Shown piece by piece: positions 40,958 through 51,702 of a DNA stretch of 64,000 nucleotides. The DNA comes from Streptomyces sp. PCS3-D2. GTDB lineage: Bacteria; Actinomycetota; Actinomycetes; Streptomycetales; Streptomycetaceae. Made by a program: the position numbers and the translations under genes. How positions within the stretch are numbered: the first letter of the stretch is position 1; every line of letters begins with the position of its first letter. The stretch covers positions 2,725,001-2,789,000 of the forward strand of contig NZ_CP097800.1 of the NCBI RefSeq assembly GCF_000612545.2, given 5' to 3'. The notes beneath the pieces were generated by a model. It was not told the origin of the DNA, did not search any database, and worked only from the letters and a program-made list of their open reading frames with translations.

Positions 40958-41002
40958 CTTGGTGTCATCCGAGAGGGGAAATGGCCGATGGTCGCTCAGC
41001 TG

Positions 41003-41031
41003 ATCCAGCACCCATCCAGCACGGGGAAAGG
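41003..41031 (+). repeat. Double ATCCAGCAC repeat, right copy
   Basis: Matches 40089-40117 with 3 differences in 29 bp, in the same orientation. It is 85 nt inside the right att-like core. Between it and ychF a degenerate CTGACCTGC..CATCAG inverted repeat (about 41067-41091) echoes the end of the type a repeat. Confidence 0.6.
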
Positions 41032-41112
41032 CTAGGGGCCCACCTCCGGAGAGGTGAACCCCATCTGACCTGCATTTTTGCCACATCAGCGACGTGGTGT
41101 TTCCTCATCCGC

Positions 41113-42201
<1,089 letters not shown>

Positions 42202-42336
42202 GTTGGCGACTTCCCGTAGCTGGAGGGGGCGGCGGCCCGGGAGTGGGCCACCGGACAGTTTACTTTCCGATGAGTGGCGGTCGATGTACGCGTGTCCGGG
42301 CCCGGATCCAGCCGCCCTCCCGCCTAGTTTGGTGGA

Positions 42337-42852
42337 GTGGAGCAACACAGGACGCGACCGGCCCCTCACCCGCAGCGACCCCCGGCCCAGCGCCGAGGCC
42401 CGCGGCCCACGGGCGTGCCCGCCCAGGGTGGCGGCGCCCCGCGTCCGGCGCCCGCGCGCCGGATGCCCCGCCCCCGGCTGACCGGCCTGGGCGGCGGGCT
42501 CTTCGCGTGCGCCTCCATGGTGCTCGTCGGCGGGATCTGCTGGCTGCTCTTCGACTCCTCGCTGTTCGTCTACGGGCTGCTCTTCCCACCGGTGGCGGCC
42601 GCGACCGCGCTCTGGGTGCGGCCGGCCGACCTGATCACCGCGCCGATCGGCGTGCCCATCGCCTTCGCCGCCGGAGTGTGGCCCATCTCGGGCGGCTCCG
42701 GCGGCTTCGGCGGCCAGCTGATGGGGCTGGTCTCCGCCCTGTCCCTGCACGCCGGCTGGCTGTACGCAGGGACGCTCGTCGCCGCCCTCATCGCGCTGGT
42801 GCGCAAGGCCGTGCTCATCGGCCGGCGCCGCCTCCCCCGTCGCGTCGCCTGA
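42337..42852 (+). CDS. DUF6542 membrane protein
   Basis: A 171-residue membrane protein. The first about 45 residues are Pro/Arg-rich and cytoplasmic. Four hydrophobic segments follow (LTGLGGGLFACASMVLVGGICWLLF, SLFVYGLLFPPVAAATALWV, DLITAPIGVPIAFAAGV, GWLYAGTLVAALIALV), typical of DUF6542. The function is unknown. GTG 42337 is used; its upstream region is weak. It is divergent from ychF and convergent with ppgK. Confidence 0.82.
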   Translation: MEQHRTRPAPHPQRPPAQRRGPRPTGVPAQGGGAPRPAPARRMPRPRLTGLGGGLFACASMVLVGGICWLLFDSSLFVYGLLFPPVAAATALWVRPADLITAPIGVPIAFAAGVWPISGGSGGFGGQLMGLVSALSLHAGWLYAGTLVAALIALVRKAVLIGRRRLPRRVA

Positions 42853-42912
42853 CCGAGGGCGGCTCCCCCGGGGCCTCCCCCGGTTCCTCGTGCGCCGCCT
42901 TGCGTGTACCTC

Positions 42913-43665
42913 CTACGCGCTCGCAGCCTTCGCCGCCATCGCCGCTCCGACGATGCCCGCGTTGTTCTGCAGCCTGGCCGGGACGATCTCGGCGCGGACG
43001 CCCTCGATCAGGGACAGGAACTTGTCCGGCTTGCGGCTGACGCCCCCGCCGAGGATGAAGAGGTCCGGGGAGAAGAGCATCTCCACGTGCTGCATGTACT
43101 TGCTCAGCCGGTGCGCCCAGCGCTCCCAGGTGAGGTCCCCGTCCTCCTTGGCCTTCACCGACGCCCGGGTCTCCGCGTCGTGGCCCTTCAGCTCCAGATG
43201 GCCCAGCTCGGTGTTGGGCACCAGCCGCCCGTCCGTGAAGAGCGCGCTCCCGATGCCCGTGCCCAGGGTGAGCAGGATGACCGTGCCGCTCCGCCCGCGC
43301 CCGGCGCCGTACGTCATCTCCGCGACGCCCGCCGCGTCCGCGTCGTTCAGCACCGTGACGGGCCGGCCGCCGAGTTCGCCCGAGAGTAGCGCCGCCGTGT
43401 CGACACCGATCCAGGACTTGTCCATGTTGGCCGCCGTGCGGGTGACGCCGCCCGTGACCACGCCGGGGAAGGTCACCCCGACCGGCCCGTCCCAGCCGAA
43501 GTGGCGCACCACCTCGACGACGCAGCCGGCCACCCCGTCGGGGGTGGCCGGCTGCGGTGTCAGCACTTTGTGGCGCTCCTGCGCCAGGGCGCCCTGCTCC
43601 AGGTCCACGGGAGCGCCCTTGATCCCGGATCCGCCGATGTCCACGCCGAAGATCTGCATGGACAT
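42913..43665 (-). CDS. ppgK: Polyphosphate glucokinase
   Basis: A 250-residue ROK-family kinase that makes glucose-6-phosphate using polyphosphate (and usually ATP). The phosphate-binding motif is [17 protein letters not shown] (about 4-20), with [17 protein letters not shown] (catalytic Asp) and [16 protein letters not shown]. The family tail [29 protein letters not shown] is present. ATG 43665 is used; a second ATG two codons later is possible. It lies 15 nt downstream of ispH on the same strand, so they are probably cotranscribed. Confidence 0.96.
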   Translation of the reverse strand: MSMQIFGVDIGGSGIKGAPVDLEQGALAQERHKVLTPQPATPDGVAGCVVEVVRHFGWDGPVGVTFPGVVTGGVTRTAANMDKSWIGVDTAALLSGELGGRPVTVLNDADAAGVAEMTYGAGRGRSGTVILLTLGTGIGSALFTDGRLVPNTELGHLELKGHDAETRASVKAKEDGDLTWERWAHRLSKYMQHVEMLFSPDLFILGGGVSRKPDKFLSLIEGVRAEIVPARLQNNAGIVGAAMAAKAASA

Positions 43666-43680
43666 ACCGTACGAAACGAG

Positions 43681-44685
43681 CTACTTGTCGGCGACCAGTT
43701 CCGCGGCCTCGGCCCGCAGATCACGGCGGAGTTCCTTGGGCAGGGAGAAGGTGATGTGCTCCTCCGCCGTCTTGACGATCTCCACGTCCGCGTAGCCGCG
43801 CGCGGCGAGCCACTCCAGGACCTCCTCGACCAGGACCTCCGGCACCGAGGCGCCCGAGGTGAGGCCGACGGTGCTGACGCCCTCCAGCCAGGCCTCGTCG
43901 ATCTCGCTCGCGAAGTCGACGAGGTGCGCGGCCTTGGCACCCGCGTCCTTGGCGACCTCGACCAGCCGGATCGAGTTCGAGGAGTTCTTCGAGCCGACGA
44001 CGATGACCAGGTCGGAGTCGGCGCCCATCACCTTGACGGCGGCCTGCCGGTTCGAGGTGGCGTAGCAGATGTCGTCACTGGGCGGCGAGACGAGCAGCGG
44101 GAACTTCGTCTTCAGCGCGTCGACGGTCTCCATGGTCTCGTCGACGGACAGCGTGGTCTGGGAGAGCCAGACGACCTTCGACTCGTCGCGCACGGTGACC
44201 TTGTCCACGTCGTGCGGGCCGTCGACGATGGTGATGTGGTCGGGGGCCTCGCCGGAGGTGCCGATGACCTCCTCGTGGCCCTCGTGGCCGATGAGGAGGA
44301 TGTCGAAGTCCTCGTTCGCGTACCGGATGGCTTCCTTGTGCACCTTGGTGACCAGCGGGCAGGTCGCGTCGATCGTCGCGAGCCTGCCGCGCGCCGCCTC
44401 CTCGTGCACGACCGGGGCGACGCCGTGGGCGGAGAACATCACGATGTTGCCCTCGGGCACCTCCTCCGTCCGCTCGACGAAGATGGCGCCCTTCCGCTCC
44501 AAGGTCTGGACGACGTACTTGTTGTGCACGATCTCGTGGCGGACGTACACCGGCGCCCCGTACTGCTCAAGGGCTTTCTCGACGGCGATCACGGCTCGGT
44601 CCACGCCCGCGCAGTAGCCGCGGGGCGCGGCGAGCAGGACACGGCGGGATGCGGGCGCAGGGGCGGGAGCAGTCATAGCCTCCAT
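43681..44685 (-). CDS. ispH: 4-hydroxy-3-methylbut-2-enyl diphosphate reductase
   Basis: The last enzyme of the MEP pathway, which makes IPP and DMAPP using a 4Fe-4S cluster. The three cluster cysteines are in [26 protein letters not shown] and [12 protein letters not shown]. The catalytic region [18 protein letters not shown] and the SGASVPE loop are also present. ATG 44685 is used (GGAG 11 nt upstream); the ATG three codons later would have GGAGG only 2 nt away, so the start is not certain. Length 334 fits the family. It is divergent from the permease gene and followed by ppgK. Confidence 0.97.
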   Translation of the reverse strand: MEAMTAPAPAPASRRVLLAAPRGYCAGVDRAVIAVEKALEQYGAPVYVRHEIVHNKYVVQTLERKGAIFVERTEEVPEGNIVMFSAHGVAPVVHEEAARGRLATIDATCPLVTKVHKEAIRYANEDFDILLIGHEGHEEVIGTSGEAPDHITIVDGPHDVDKVTVRDESKVVWLSQTTLSVDETMETVDALKTKFPLLVSPPSDDICYATSNRQAAVKVMGADSDLVIVVGSKNSSNSIRLVEVAKDAGAKAAHLVDFASEIDEAWLEGVSTVGLTSGASVPEVLVEEVLEWLAARGYADVEIVKTAEEHITFSLPKELRRDLRAEAAELVADK

Positions 44686-44781
44686 CGTACGGGGGTCTCC
44701 CGGAGGCCGAACGTCGCCCGTTCGGCACCGGCCGGCCGGGGGGGTCCCGCAAGAACGTCCCACCCCTCACCCGGAGGACTG

Positions 44782-46173
44782 ATGGCGTCCGCGACGGATT
44801 CCGGCGGGGCCCCGGCGCCCGCGGCCCCCTCGACCCTGCGGCGGAGTCTCGGCTTCCGGGACCTGGTCGTCTACGGGCTGCTGTTCATCGCCCCGATGGC
44901 CCCGGTCGGGGTCTTCGGCGCGCTCGACGCCAGGTCGCACGGCGCCGTCGGGCTGGTCTACCTCGTGGCGACCGTGGCGATGGCCCTCACCGCCTTCTCC
45001 TACGCCCAGATGGTGCGGGTGGCCCCGCAGGCCGGTTCGGTCTTCACCTACGCCCGCAAGGGCCTGGGCGCGGGTCCGGGGCTGATCGCCGGGTGGATGG
45101 CGATGCTGGACTACCTGCTGATCCCCGCGGTCGCGTACCTCTTCTCGGGCATCGCGATGAACGCCCTGGTGCCGGAGGTCTCCCGGTGGGTGTGGACGGC
45201 CCTGGCGGTCGTGGTGACCACCGCACTGAACCTGTGGGGCGTGCGGGCTGCCGCACGGGTCGGGTTCGCCGTGCTGGTCATGGAGGTGCTGGTGCTGCTG
45301 GTCTTCGTGGTGGCCGCGGTGGCCGTGCTGGTCCAGGACGGACCCCGGCGCGGCTGGCTCTCACCGCTGACCGGTGACGGCTCGCTGGGCTTCAGCACGG
45401 CCGCGGTGCTGGGCGCGGTGTCGGTCGCGGTCCTGTCCTACCTGGGCTTCGACGCCGTCGCCTCGTTCGCCGAGGAGGTGACGGGCGGATCGGAGCGGGT
45501 GGCGCGGGCGCTGCTGTTCTGCCTGGTGCTGGCCGGGGCGTTGTTCGTCGTCCAGGGCTGGCTGGCGGCGCTGCTGATGCCGGTGTCCGCGGCGGAGCTG
45601 GCGGCGGATCCGGCGCGGCAGGGCCCGGCCTTCTACACCGCGGCGGAGTCCTCGGTCGGCTTCTGGCTGCACGACCTGGTGGCGATCAGCAAGGCGGTCG
45701 GGGCGGCCTTCGCCGCCCTGGCGGGGCAGGCGGCGGCCGGGCGGCTGGTGTTCGCAATGGCCCGGGAGCGGCGGCTGCCGCGGGTGCTGGCGCGGACCTC
45801 GGACGGCACCCCGCGGGCCGCCCTGCTGGTGGCGGCGGCCGTGACGCTGGTGGCCGCGGTGTGGGCGGCCCGGCGCGATGACGGGCTCGGCCATCTGGTG
45901 TCCGTGGTCGACGTCGGGGCGCTGGTGGCGTTCACCCTGCTGCACGCGTCGGTGGTGGGGTGGTTCGTGGTCCGGCGGCAGGAGGGCCCGCCGCACTGGT
46001 GGAAGCACCTCGTCCTGCCGGTGCTCGGGGCGGCGGTGACCGTCGCGGTGATCGTCGAGGCGTCCCGGACGGCGCAGCTGGTGGGGGCGGTGTGGCTGGC
46101 GGCGGGCCTGGCGGTGCTCGTCGTCCAGCGGGGGCGGCGGGACCTGCCGGGCGACACCGGCGCCGGGGCCTGA
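44782..46173 (+). CDS. APC-family amino-acid permease
   Basis: A 463-residue integral membrane transporter with about twelve helices. It has the APC-superfamily start RRSLGFRDLVVYGLLFIAPMAPVGVFG, then AFSYAQMVRVAPQAGSVFTYARKGLG, the FDAVASFAEEVTGGSERVARALL segment and a C-terminal VVQRGRRD. Substrate is probably an amino acid or amine; sequence alone does not say which. ATG 44782 has GGAGG 5 nt upstream. It is divergent from ispH and stands before xseA with a 33-nt gap, although a functional link is not expected. Confidence 0.93.
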   Translation: MASATDSGGAPAPAAPSTLRRSLGFRDLVVYGLLFIAPMAPVGVFGALDARSHGAVGLVYLVATVAMALTAFSYAQMVRVAPQAGSVFTYARKGLGAGPGLIAGWMAMLDYLLIPAVAYLFSGIAMNALVPEVSRWVWTALAVVVTTALNLWGVRAAARVGFAVLVMEVLVLLVFVVAAVAVLVQDGPRRGWLSPLTGDGSLGFSTAAVLGAVSVAVLSYLGFDAVASFAEEVTGGSERVARALLFCLVLAGALFVVQGWLAALLMPVSAAELAADPARQGPAFYTAAESSVGFWLHDLVAISKAVGAAFAALAGQAAAGRLVFAMARERRLPRVLARTSDGTPRAALLVAAAVTLVAAVWAARRDDGLGHLVSVVDVGALVAFTLLHASVVGWFVVRRQEGPPHWWKHLVLPVLGAAVTVAVIVEASRTAQLVGAVWLAAGLAVLVVQRGRRDLPGDTGAGA

Positions 46174-46206
46174 CGCACTGTCGGCGGCGCCGGATAGCCT
46201 GCGCAC

Positions 46207-47469
46207 ATGGGTCTGAATACGTCCGCGGAGGCGCCGCTGCCGGTGGGCCAGGTGTCCCGGCTCATCGGGGGCTGGATCGAGCGGCTCGGCCAGGTGTGGG
46301 TGGAGGGGCAGATCACGCAGCTCTCGCGGCGGCCGGGGGCGGGGGTGGTCTTCCTGACGTTGCGCGATCCGTCGCACGACATCTCGGTGAGCGTGACCTG
46401 CTTCCGCCAGGTCTTCGACGAGGTCGCGGACGTCGTCTCCGAGGGTGCGCGGGTCGTCCTGCTGGCGAAGCCCGAGTGGTACGCCCCGCGCGGGCAGCTG
46501 TCCCTGCGGGCGACGGAGATACGGCCCGTCGGCATCGGGGAGCTGCTGGCGCGGCTGGAGCGGCTGAAGCGGTCCCTGGCTGCCGAGGGCCTGTTCGCAC
46601 CGGAGCGCAAGAAGCCGCTGCCCTTCCTGCCGCAGCTGATCGGGCTGGTGGTCGGGCGGGCCTCGGCGGCCGAGCGCGACGTCCTGGAGAACGCCCGGCG
46701 CCGCTGGCCGGCGGTCCGCTTCGAGGTGCGCAACGTCGCCGTGCAGGGCGTGCACGCCGTGCCGCAGGTGGTTCGGGCGGTCGAGGAGCTCGACGCGCTG
46801 GACGAGGTCGACGTGATCATCGTGGCGCGCGGTGGCGGCAGCGTGGAGGACCTGCTGCCGTTCTCCGACGAGGAGGTCGTCCGCGCCGTCGCCGCGGCCC
46901 GTACCCCGGTGGTGTCGGCGATCGGCCACGAGCCGGACTCCCCACTGCTCGACCTGGTCGCCGACCTGCGGGCGTCCACGCCCACGGACGCCGCGAAGAA
47001 GGTGGTCCCGGATGTCGGCGAGGAGCTGGAGCGCGTACGCCAGTTGCAGGGCCGCGGGCTGCGCGCGGTGAACTCCCTGCTCGACCGGGAGGAGCGGGGG
47101 CTCGCGCACGCCCTGGCCCGGCCGGTCTTCGTCCACCCGCAGCGCATGGTGGAGATGCGGGAGGAGGAGCTGGACGCGCTGCTGGCGCGCGGCAGGCGCA
47201 CGCTGGGGCACCTGCTGGACCGGGCCGACTCGGAACTCGCCCACACCCTGGCGCGGGTGGTGGCGCTGTCGCCGGCCGCGACGCTGGAGCGCGGGTACGC
47301 CGTGCTGCAGCGGGCCGACGGCCACGTGGTGCGCTCGCCGCAGGAGGTGTCGGCGGGTGAGGTGCTGCGCGCCAGGGTCGCGGAGGGCACCTTCCGGGTG
47401 GAGGTCTCCTCCGAGGCGGCCGCCGCGGCCGCGGGACGGGAAACGGACGGGGCGGCCGCCGCGGAGTAG
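46207..47469 (+). CDS. xseA: Exodeoxyribonuclease VII large subunit
   Basis: The 420-residue catalytic subunit of Exo VII, which degrades single-stranded DNA. An N-terminal OB-fold ([27 protein letters not shown]) is followed by the nuclease domain with [27 protein letters not shown] and [29 protein letters not shown], the family hallmarks. A long helical part and the [15 protein letters not shown]-terminal motif follow. The small subunit gene is 92 nt downstream on the same strand. Confidence 0.97.
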   Translation: MGLNTSAEAPLPVGQVSRLIGGWIERLGQVWVEGQITQLSRRPGAGVVFLTLRDPSHDISVSVTCFRQVFDEVADVVSEGARVVLLAKPEWYAPRGQLSLRATEIRPVGIGELLARLERLKRSLAAEGLFAPERKKPLPFLPQLIGLVVGRASAAERDVLENARRRWPAVRFEVRNVAVQGVHAVPQVVRAVEELDALDEVDVIIVARGGGSVEDLLPFSDEEVVRAVAAARTPVVSAIGHEPDSPLLDLVADLRASTPTDAAKKVVPDVGEELERVRQLQGRGLRAVNSLLDREERGLAHALARPVFVHPQRMVEMREEELDALLARGRRTLGHLLDRADSELAHTLARVVALSPAATLERGYAVLQRADGHVVRSPQEVSAGEVLRARVAEGTFRVEVSSEAAAAAAGRETDGAAAAE

Positions 47470-47561
47470 CGGACCGTTGCCGCGCTCATGTGGTCGCGGT
47501 CGCGGTCGCGGTCGCACCACACTTTCGTCGTCGTCACTACACACACAGGGTGGAACAGGGA

Positions 47562-47780
47562 ATGGCTGAGGCCGAAACGGCGCTGGGGTACGAGCAGGCC
47601 CGCGACGAGCTCATCGAGGTGGTCCGCAAGCTGGAGGCCGGGGGGACCTCGCTGGAGGAGTCCCTCGCGCTCTGGGAGCGCGGTGAGGAACTGGCGAAGG
47701 TGTGCCGGCACTGGCTGGAGGGGGCCCGGGCCCGGCTGGACTCGGCGCTGGCGGCGCGCGAGGCGGCGGAGGAGGGGTGA
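47562..47780 (+). CDS. xseB: Exodeoxyribonuclease VII small subunit
   Basis: A 72-residue two-helix protein. The sequence [56 protein letters not shown] is the complete XseB pattern. ATG 47562 has AGGGA immediately upstream. Between xseA and xseB is a stretch of tandem TCGCGG hexamers (about 47490-47515) with no gene. Confidence 0.95.
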   Translation: MAEAETALGYEQARDELIEVVRKLEAGGTSLEESLALWERGEELAKVCRHWLEGARARLDSALAAREAAEEG

Positions 47781-47878
47781 TCCCGGTCACGGCGAGAGCC
47801 ATTTAGTTGAAAGTTAATCTATCTGGGCCGTAGAGTCATGGGCATCGCTTCACCTCCGTTCGGAAGAAGGCTTTCCCG

Positions 47879-48469
47879 ATGTCTCTCGTACTTGACTCCG
47901 CCGCGCAGGACCTGCTGTTCCGCGAGGCCCGCACCGCCAACTCGTTCTCCGACGAGCCGGTGACCGAGGAGCAGGTCCAGGCGATCTACGACCTGGTGAA
48001 GTACGGCCCCACGGCTTTCAACGGCACGCCGCTGCGCATCACGCTGGTCCGCTCCGCCGAGGCCCGCGAGCGCCTCGTTCAGCACATGGCCGAGGGCAAT
48101 CAGGCCAAGACGCTGGCCGCGCCGCTGGTCGCGATCCTCTCCGCGGACAACGAGTTCCACGAGGAGCTGCCCCAGCTGCTGCCGCACTTCCCGCAGGCCA
48201 AGGACCTCTTCTTCGCCGAACGCCCGGCCCGCGAGCAGTCCTCGCTGGTCAACGCCTCGCTGCAGGCCGCGTACTTCATCCTGGGCGTCCGCGCCGCCGG
48301 CCTGGCCGCGGGCCCGATGACCGGCGCCGACTTCGCCGGCATCCAGAAGGAGTTCCTGGACGACGACCACACGCCGATCATGGTCGTCAACATCGGCAGG
48401 CCGGGTGAGGACGCGTGGTTCCCGCGCTCCCCGCGCCTGGCGTTCGACGAGGTCGTCACCACGGTCTGA
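47879..48469 (+). CDS. Malonic semialdehyde reductase, RutE-like nitroreductase
   Basis: A 196-residue flavin-dependent NAD(P)H reductase of the nitroreductase fold. The family pattern AQDLLFREARTANSFSDEPVTEEQ, YGPTAFNGTPLRITLV, and LGVRAAGLAAGPMTGAD matches RutE/HadB-type proteins, which reduce malonic semialdehyde to 3-hydroxypropionate in uracil breakdown. No other rut genes are near. ATG 47879 has GAAGAAGG about 8 nt upstream. An AT-rich TTAGTTGAAAGTTAA stretch lies at about 47803-47817, which resembles MarR-type operator DNA. Confidence 0.92.
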   Translation: MSLVLDSAAQDLLFREARTANSFSDEPVTEEQVQAIYDLVKYGPTAFNGTPLRITLVRSAEARERLVQHMAEGNQAKTLAAPLVAILSADNEFHEELPQLLPHFPQAKDLFFAERPAREQSSLVNASLQAAYFILGVRAAGLAAGPMTGADFAGIQKEFLDDDHTPIMVVNIGRPGEDAWFPRSPRLAFDEVVTTV

Positions 48470-48483
48470 GCGCGCGCACGAAC

Positions 48484-48543
48484 ACGCACGGAGGAGGGCC
48501 GTGTGTCCCGGGGCCCCGGGACACACGGCCCTCCTCCGTGCGT
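48484..48543. terminator. 60-bp perfect palindrome, terminator of the RutE-like gene
   Basis: The whole interval reads the same on both strands, with 30-bp arms and no mismatch; the centre is CCCGGGGCCCCGGG. It begins 15 nt after the stop codon of the RutE-like gene. As a single-stranded hairpin it would be extremely stable. Confidence 0.85.
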
Positions 48544-48640
48544 CGCGGCCGGTGCCACCTGGTCCGTACCGGCGGGACCGGGGCGGGCGACGGGCGTGGG
48601 GCCACTGCGGGAGCCGGCGGCGCTGCCACCCTCGTCGTCC

Positions 48641-49156
48641 ATGGATGTCAGCACCTTCTACGCCCTCTTCTCCGCCACCTGCTTCACCCTGGTCGGCCTG
48701 TGGTGGAACGTCGTCCAGAGCCACCACGACTGGATGCGCGAGCCCGCCCTGCGGCGGGTCGTCGGCGGGATCTACCTGTCGTTCCTGCTGCCCGCCCTGA
48801 TGGGCCTGTTCGCCCAGATCGGCGGCGCCGAACAGCCGCAGGTCTGGCGGGCCGCCTTCATCGTCCTCGCGGCGGTCGGCTGCGGGTGCACCCTGCGGCT
48901 ACTGGCCCGCGCACGCGGCAACCGGTTCCTGATCTGGCAGCAGGCCGCGGCGGCGCTGCTCTACGCCCTGATCGCGGCGATCGGGGCCTTCCCCGAGCTC
49001 GCCGAGCCCTTCGGACTGCGGCCGATCCAGGCCGAAGCGCTGATGCTGATCGGCCTGATCGTCCTGGGCCACGCCCTGGTCTGGCGGTTCATGGCCGGCG
49101 AGGGCCGGGCCGCCGAGGACCGGCCGCGGGACCGGCCCCGGCCGTCAGAGCACTAG
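48641..49156 (+). CDS. Small membrane protein of unknown function
   Basis: A 171-residue protein with four to five predicted membrane helices (STFYALFSATCFTLVGLWWNVV, VGGIYLSFLLPALMGLFAQI, VWRAAFIVLAAVGCGCTLRL, QQAAAALLYALIAAIGAF, EALMLIGLIVLGHALVWRFM). No known motif is visible. ATG 48641 has no Shine-Dalgarno. The stop codon overlaps that of the convergent DUF4245 gene by 4 nt. The function is unknown. Confidence 0.72.
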   Translation: MDVSTFYALFSATCFTLVGLWWNVVQSHHDWMREPALRRVVGGIYLSFLLPALMGLFAQIGGAEQPQVWRAAFIVLAAVGCGCTLRLLARARGNRFLIWQQAAAALLYALIAAIGAFPELAEPFGLRPIQAEALMLIGLIVLGHALVWRFMAGEGRAAEDRPRDRPRPSEH

Positions 49157-49671
49157 CCGCCCTGCTTGAACTCCAGGGCCGCCGCCAGCTCGCCGAGCTT
49201 CTCGAAGGAGGCGGTACCGGTCACCACGGTGACGTGACCCTGTTCCCGCCGCACCAGGGCGTCGTACTTCTCGCCGTCCCAGCGCTCCCAGGCCGTGTCG
49301 CCGACCTGCTGCGTCTGCCCCGAGGCCGCGGCCTTCTGGGTGACCCGCTCCAGGTACTTGTCGGAGGTGTCGCTGGACTGCTCGACCGCCGCGTACTGCT
49401 GCTCCGGGTCCAGGAAGCCCAGGTGCCAGGCGTCGGCGTTCTTGCGCTCGTACGTCACCGAGGTAGCCCGCCACTCCTGCGGAAGGCCCACCGGTGCGGC
49501 CAGCGGATACGGGGCCGCGCGCCGGGCCGTGATCGTCTCCACCCGGTAGTCGACCGTGCGCGTCGGATCGGCCTTGTCGTCATGCGGGACGAAGAGGTAG
49601 ATCCCGGCGACGAGAACCCCGATCACCGCCAGCGACCGCACCATGTCCCAGACCGTCTGCTTGCCTTTCAT
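49153..49671 (-). CDS. DUF4245 membrane-anchored protein
   Basis: A 172-residue protein with one N-terminal membrane helix (DMVRSLAVIGVLVAGIYLFV) and an extracytoplasmic domain. VDYRVETITARRAAPYPLAAPVGLPQEWRATSVTYERKNADAWHLGFLDPEQQYAAVEQS is typical of DUF4245. Function unknown; the family is conserved in actinobacteria near glpX. ATG 49671 is chosen to fit the membrane helix; upstream in-frame starts are possible and the ribosome site is weak. It is divergent from glpX. Confidence 0.85.
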   Translation of the reverse strand: MKGKQTVWDMVRSLAVIGVLVAGIYLFVPHDDKADPTRTVDYRVETITARRAAPYPLAAPVGLPQEWRATSVTYERKNADAWHLGFLDPEQQYAAVEQSSDTSDKYLERVTQKAAASGQTQQVGDTAWERWDGEKYDALVRREQGHVTVVTGTASFEKLGELAAALEFKQGG

Positions 49672-49920
49672 ACCTGCCACGGCACCATCGTCCCGCATCG
49701 CCCGGGGGCGATCGCCGCCGGGGTCGCGCGGGTGCGTCGCGCGGCGCACCCTTGAGTCGCCCCGCCCGCTGCCCGTATGGCCCGCAAGGCGTCCGCTCAG
49801 GACAATCGAATGACCGATATTCCGCTCATACGTGACCCGCCCTGCTCATTATGTCGACGTACCGATAGAGTTCCAGCACCCTCACTTCCCGGCCGTCGCC
49901 GTACAGAAAGGTGCGCTCCG

Positions 49921-50952
49921 ATGACCGAGCACAACCTGCCGCCCCAGCTCGAAGTCTCTCCGGAGGCCCCCGACCGCAACCTCGCGCTCGAACTCGTACG
50001 GGTCACCGAGGCGGCCGCCATGGCCGCTGGCCGGTGGGTCGGCCGCGGCGACAAGATCGGCGCCGACGGCGCCGCGGTCAACGCGATGAGGACCCTGATC
50101 TCCACCGTCTCGATGAACGGCGTCGTCGTCATCGGCGAGGGCGAGAAGGACGAAGCCCCGATGCTCTTCAACGGGGAACAGGTCGGCGACGGCACGGGTG
50201 CCGAGGTCGACATCGCCGTCGACCCGATCGACGGCACCACCCTGAACGCCAAGGGCATGCCGAACGCCATCGCCGTCCTGGCCGCCGCCGACCGCGGCAC
50301 GATGTTCGACCCGTCCGCCGTGTTCTACATGGACAAGCTGGTCACCGGCCCCGAGGCCGCCGACTTCGTCGACATCAACGCCCCCGTCTCGGTGAACATC
50401 CGCCGGGTCGCCAAGGCCAAGAGCATGGCCACCGAGGACGTCACGGTCGTCATCCTGGACCGCCCCCGCCACGAGGGCATCGTCCGGGAGATCCGCGAGA
50501 CCGGCGCGCGCATCAAGTTCATCTCCGACGGCGACGTCGCCGGCTCCATCATGGCCGCCCGCGAGGGCACCGGTGTGGACCTGCTCCTGGGCATCGGCGG
50601 CACCCCCGAGGGCATCATCTCGGCCTGCGCGATCAAGTGCCTGGGCGGTGTGATCCAGGGGAAGCTGTGGCCGAAGGACGACGCCGAGCGCCAGAAGGCC
50701 ATCGACGCCGGCCACGACCTGGACCGGGTGCTCACCACGACCGACCTGGTCTCCGGCGAGAACGTCTTCTTCGTCGCCACCGGCATCACGGACGGTGAGT
50801 TGCTGCGCGGCGTGCACTACCGCTCCGAGACCGCGACGACGTCCTCGCTGGTCATGCGTTCCAAGTCCGGCACCATCCGGAAGATCGACTCCACGCACCG
50901 CCTGTCGAAGCTGCGCGCGTACAGCGCGATCGACTTCGACCGCGCCCAGTAG
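49921..50952 (+). CDS. glpX: Class II fructose-1,6-bisphosphatase
   Basis: A 343-residue gluconeogenic phosphatase that removes the 1-phosphate of fructose-1,6-bisphosphate. The conserved parts are [17 protein letters not shown], the metal-binding [22 protein letters not shown], and [26 protein letters not shown] 49921 has AAAGGTG about 8 nt upstream. A strong hairpin follows. It is divergent from the DUF4245 gene. Confidence 0.97.
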   Translation: MTEHNLPPQLEVSPEAPDRNLALELVRVTEAAAMAAGRWVGRGDKIGADGAAVNAMRTLISTVSMNGVVVIGEGEKDEAPMLFNGEQVGDGTGAEVDIAVDPIDGTTLNAKGMPNAIAVLAAADRGTMFDPSAVFYMDKLVTGPEAADFVDINAPVSVNIRRVAKAKSMATEDVTVVILDRPRHEGIVREIRETGARIKFISDGDVAGSIMAAREGTGVDLLLGIGGTPEGIISACAIKCLGGVIQGKLWPKDDAERQKAIDAGHDLDRVLTTTDLVSGENVFFVATGITDGELLRGVHYRSETATTSSLVMRSKSGTIRKIDSTHRLSKLRAYSAIDFDRAQ

Positions 50953-50965
50953 GCGGCGGGACACG

Positions 50966-51014
50966 ACGCGGGAGGGGCGGTCACCCTGTGCGGGGGTGAC
51001 CGCCCCTCCCGCGT
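50966..51014. terminator. Bidirectional hairpin terminator after glpX
   Basis: Arms 50966-50986 and 50994-51014 pair perfectly over 21 bp around a 7-nt loop, 13 nt after the glpX stop. It also lies downstream of the convergent WhiB-family gene. Confidence 0.85.
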
Positions 51015-51147
51015 GTCCGCGTGCGAAGGCGCCGAGGTGCAGGGGATGCCCGGCGTGCATGGCGCGCCCGGGCCCCCGGTGTCCGTGGCGCGCGCCGCGG
51101 GCCGGGCCCCGCCCGGCCGGAGCCCGGCCCGCCCGGCGGCGGAGGGG

Positions 51148-51555
51148 TCAGCCCGCCGCTGCCACCGGCCCCGCGCCCGGGGCCTGTCGCAGCTCGGCGG
51201 ACCTGCGCCGCATCCGGGCCAGTACCACCCGGCGCTCGGCCGCGGTGAGCCCGCCCCAGACCCCGTACGGCTCGGGCTGGAGCAGCGCGTGCTCACGGCA
51301 GGCGACCATCACCGGACAGCGCGCGCAGACGCGCTTCGCCGCCTCCTCGCGGGAGAGCCGGGCGGCGGTCGGCTCCTTGGACGGGGCGAAGAACAGTCCC
51401 GCCTCGTCACGGCGGCACACCGCCTCCGCGTGCCATGGGCCGTCCTCCGCCCTGGCCGGCACCCGCGGCTGCGGCACCGCCGATGGGCGCGCCCCAGGAC
51501 CCTGAAGGCTCTTCACGGCGGCTACCTGCAGGGACTGATGCGGCGGGTGCGGCAC
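51148..51555 (-). CDS. WhiB-family iron-sulfur transcription factor
   Basis: A 135-residue Wbl protein. The four cluster cysteines are in EAVCRRDEAGLFF and KRVCARCPVMVACREHAL, with C-x2-C-x5-C spacing in the second part, followed by GVWGGLTAAERRVVLARMRRR, the Wbl signature and basic DNA-contacting tail. The N-terminal 40 residues are an extension rich in Pro and Gln. GTG 51555 has AGGAG 7 nt upstream. From memory of gene order it may correspond to wblI of S. coelicolor, but I do not assign the symbol. Wbl proteins usually act with sigma factor HrdB/SigA. Confidence 0.94.
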   Translation of the reverse strand: MPHPPHQSLQVAAVKSLQGPGARPSAVPQPRVPARAEDGPWHAEAVCRRDEAGLFFAPSKEPTAARLSREEAAKRVCARCPVMVACREHALLQPEPYGVWGGLTAAERRVVLARMRRRSAELRQAPGAGPVAAAG

Positions 51556-51702
51556 GGTCTACTCCTGACGACGCATACGTGAGCGAGAGACGACGCACCT
51601 GTCCCTACCCGCTGTGCGCGCCCCTATGCACTGTGTGCCACGGGGCGCCAGGGGTTCGTCCGAAACGCGACCCTCCGCCTCCGGATGCGCCTCCGCCCCG
51701 TG

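Noticed and set aside
47488-47520. Tandem TCGCGG repeats between xseA and xseB as a regulatory array
   Set aside because: Only a few perfect hexamer units in a short stretch; slippage-generated repeats of this kind are common in high-GC DNA and no function can be supported.
45361-47544. Long minus-strand frame across the permease and xseA
   Set aside because: It runs antisense to two well-recognised genes and has a low-complexity Arg/His/Pro-rich translation.
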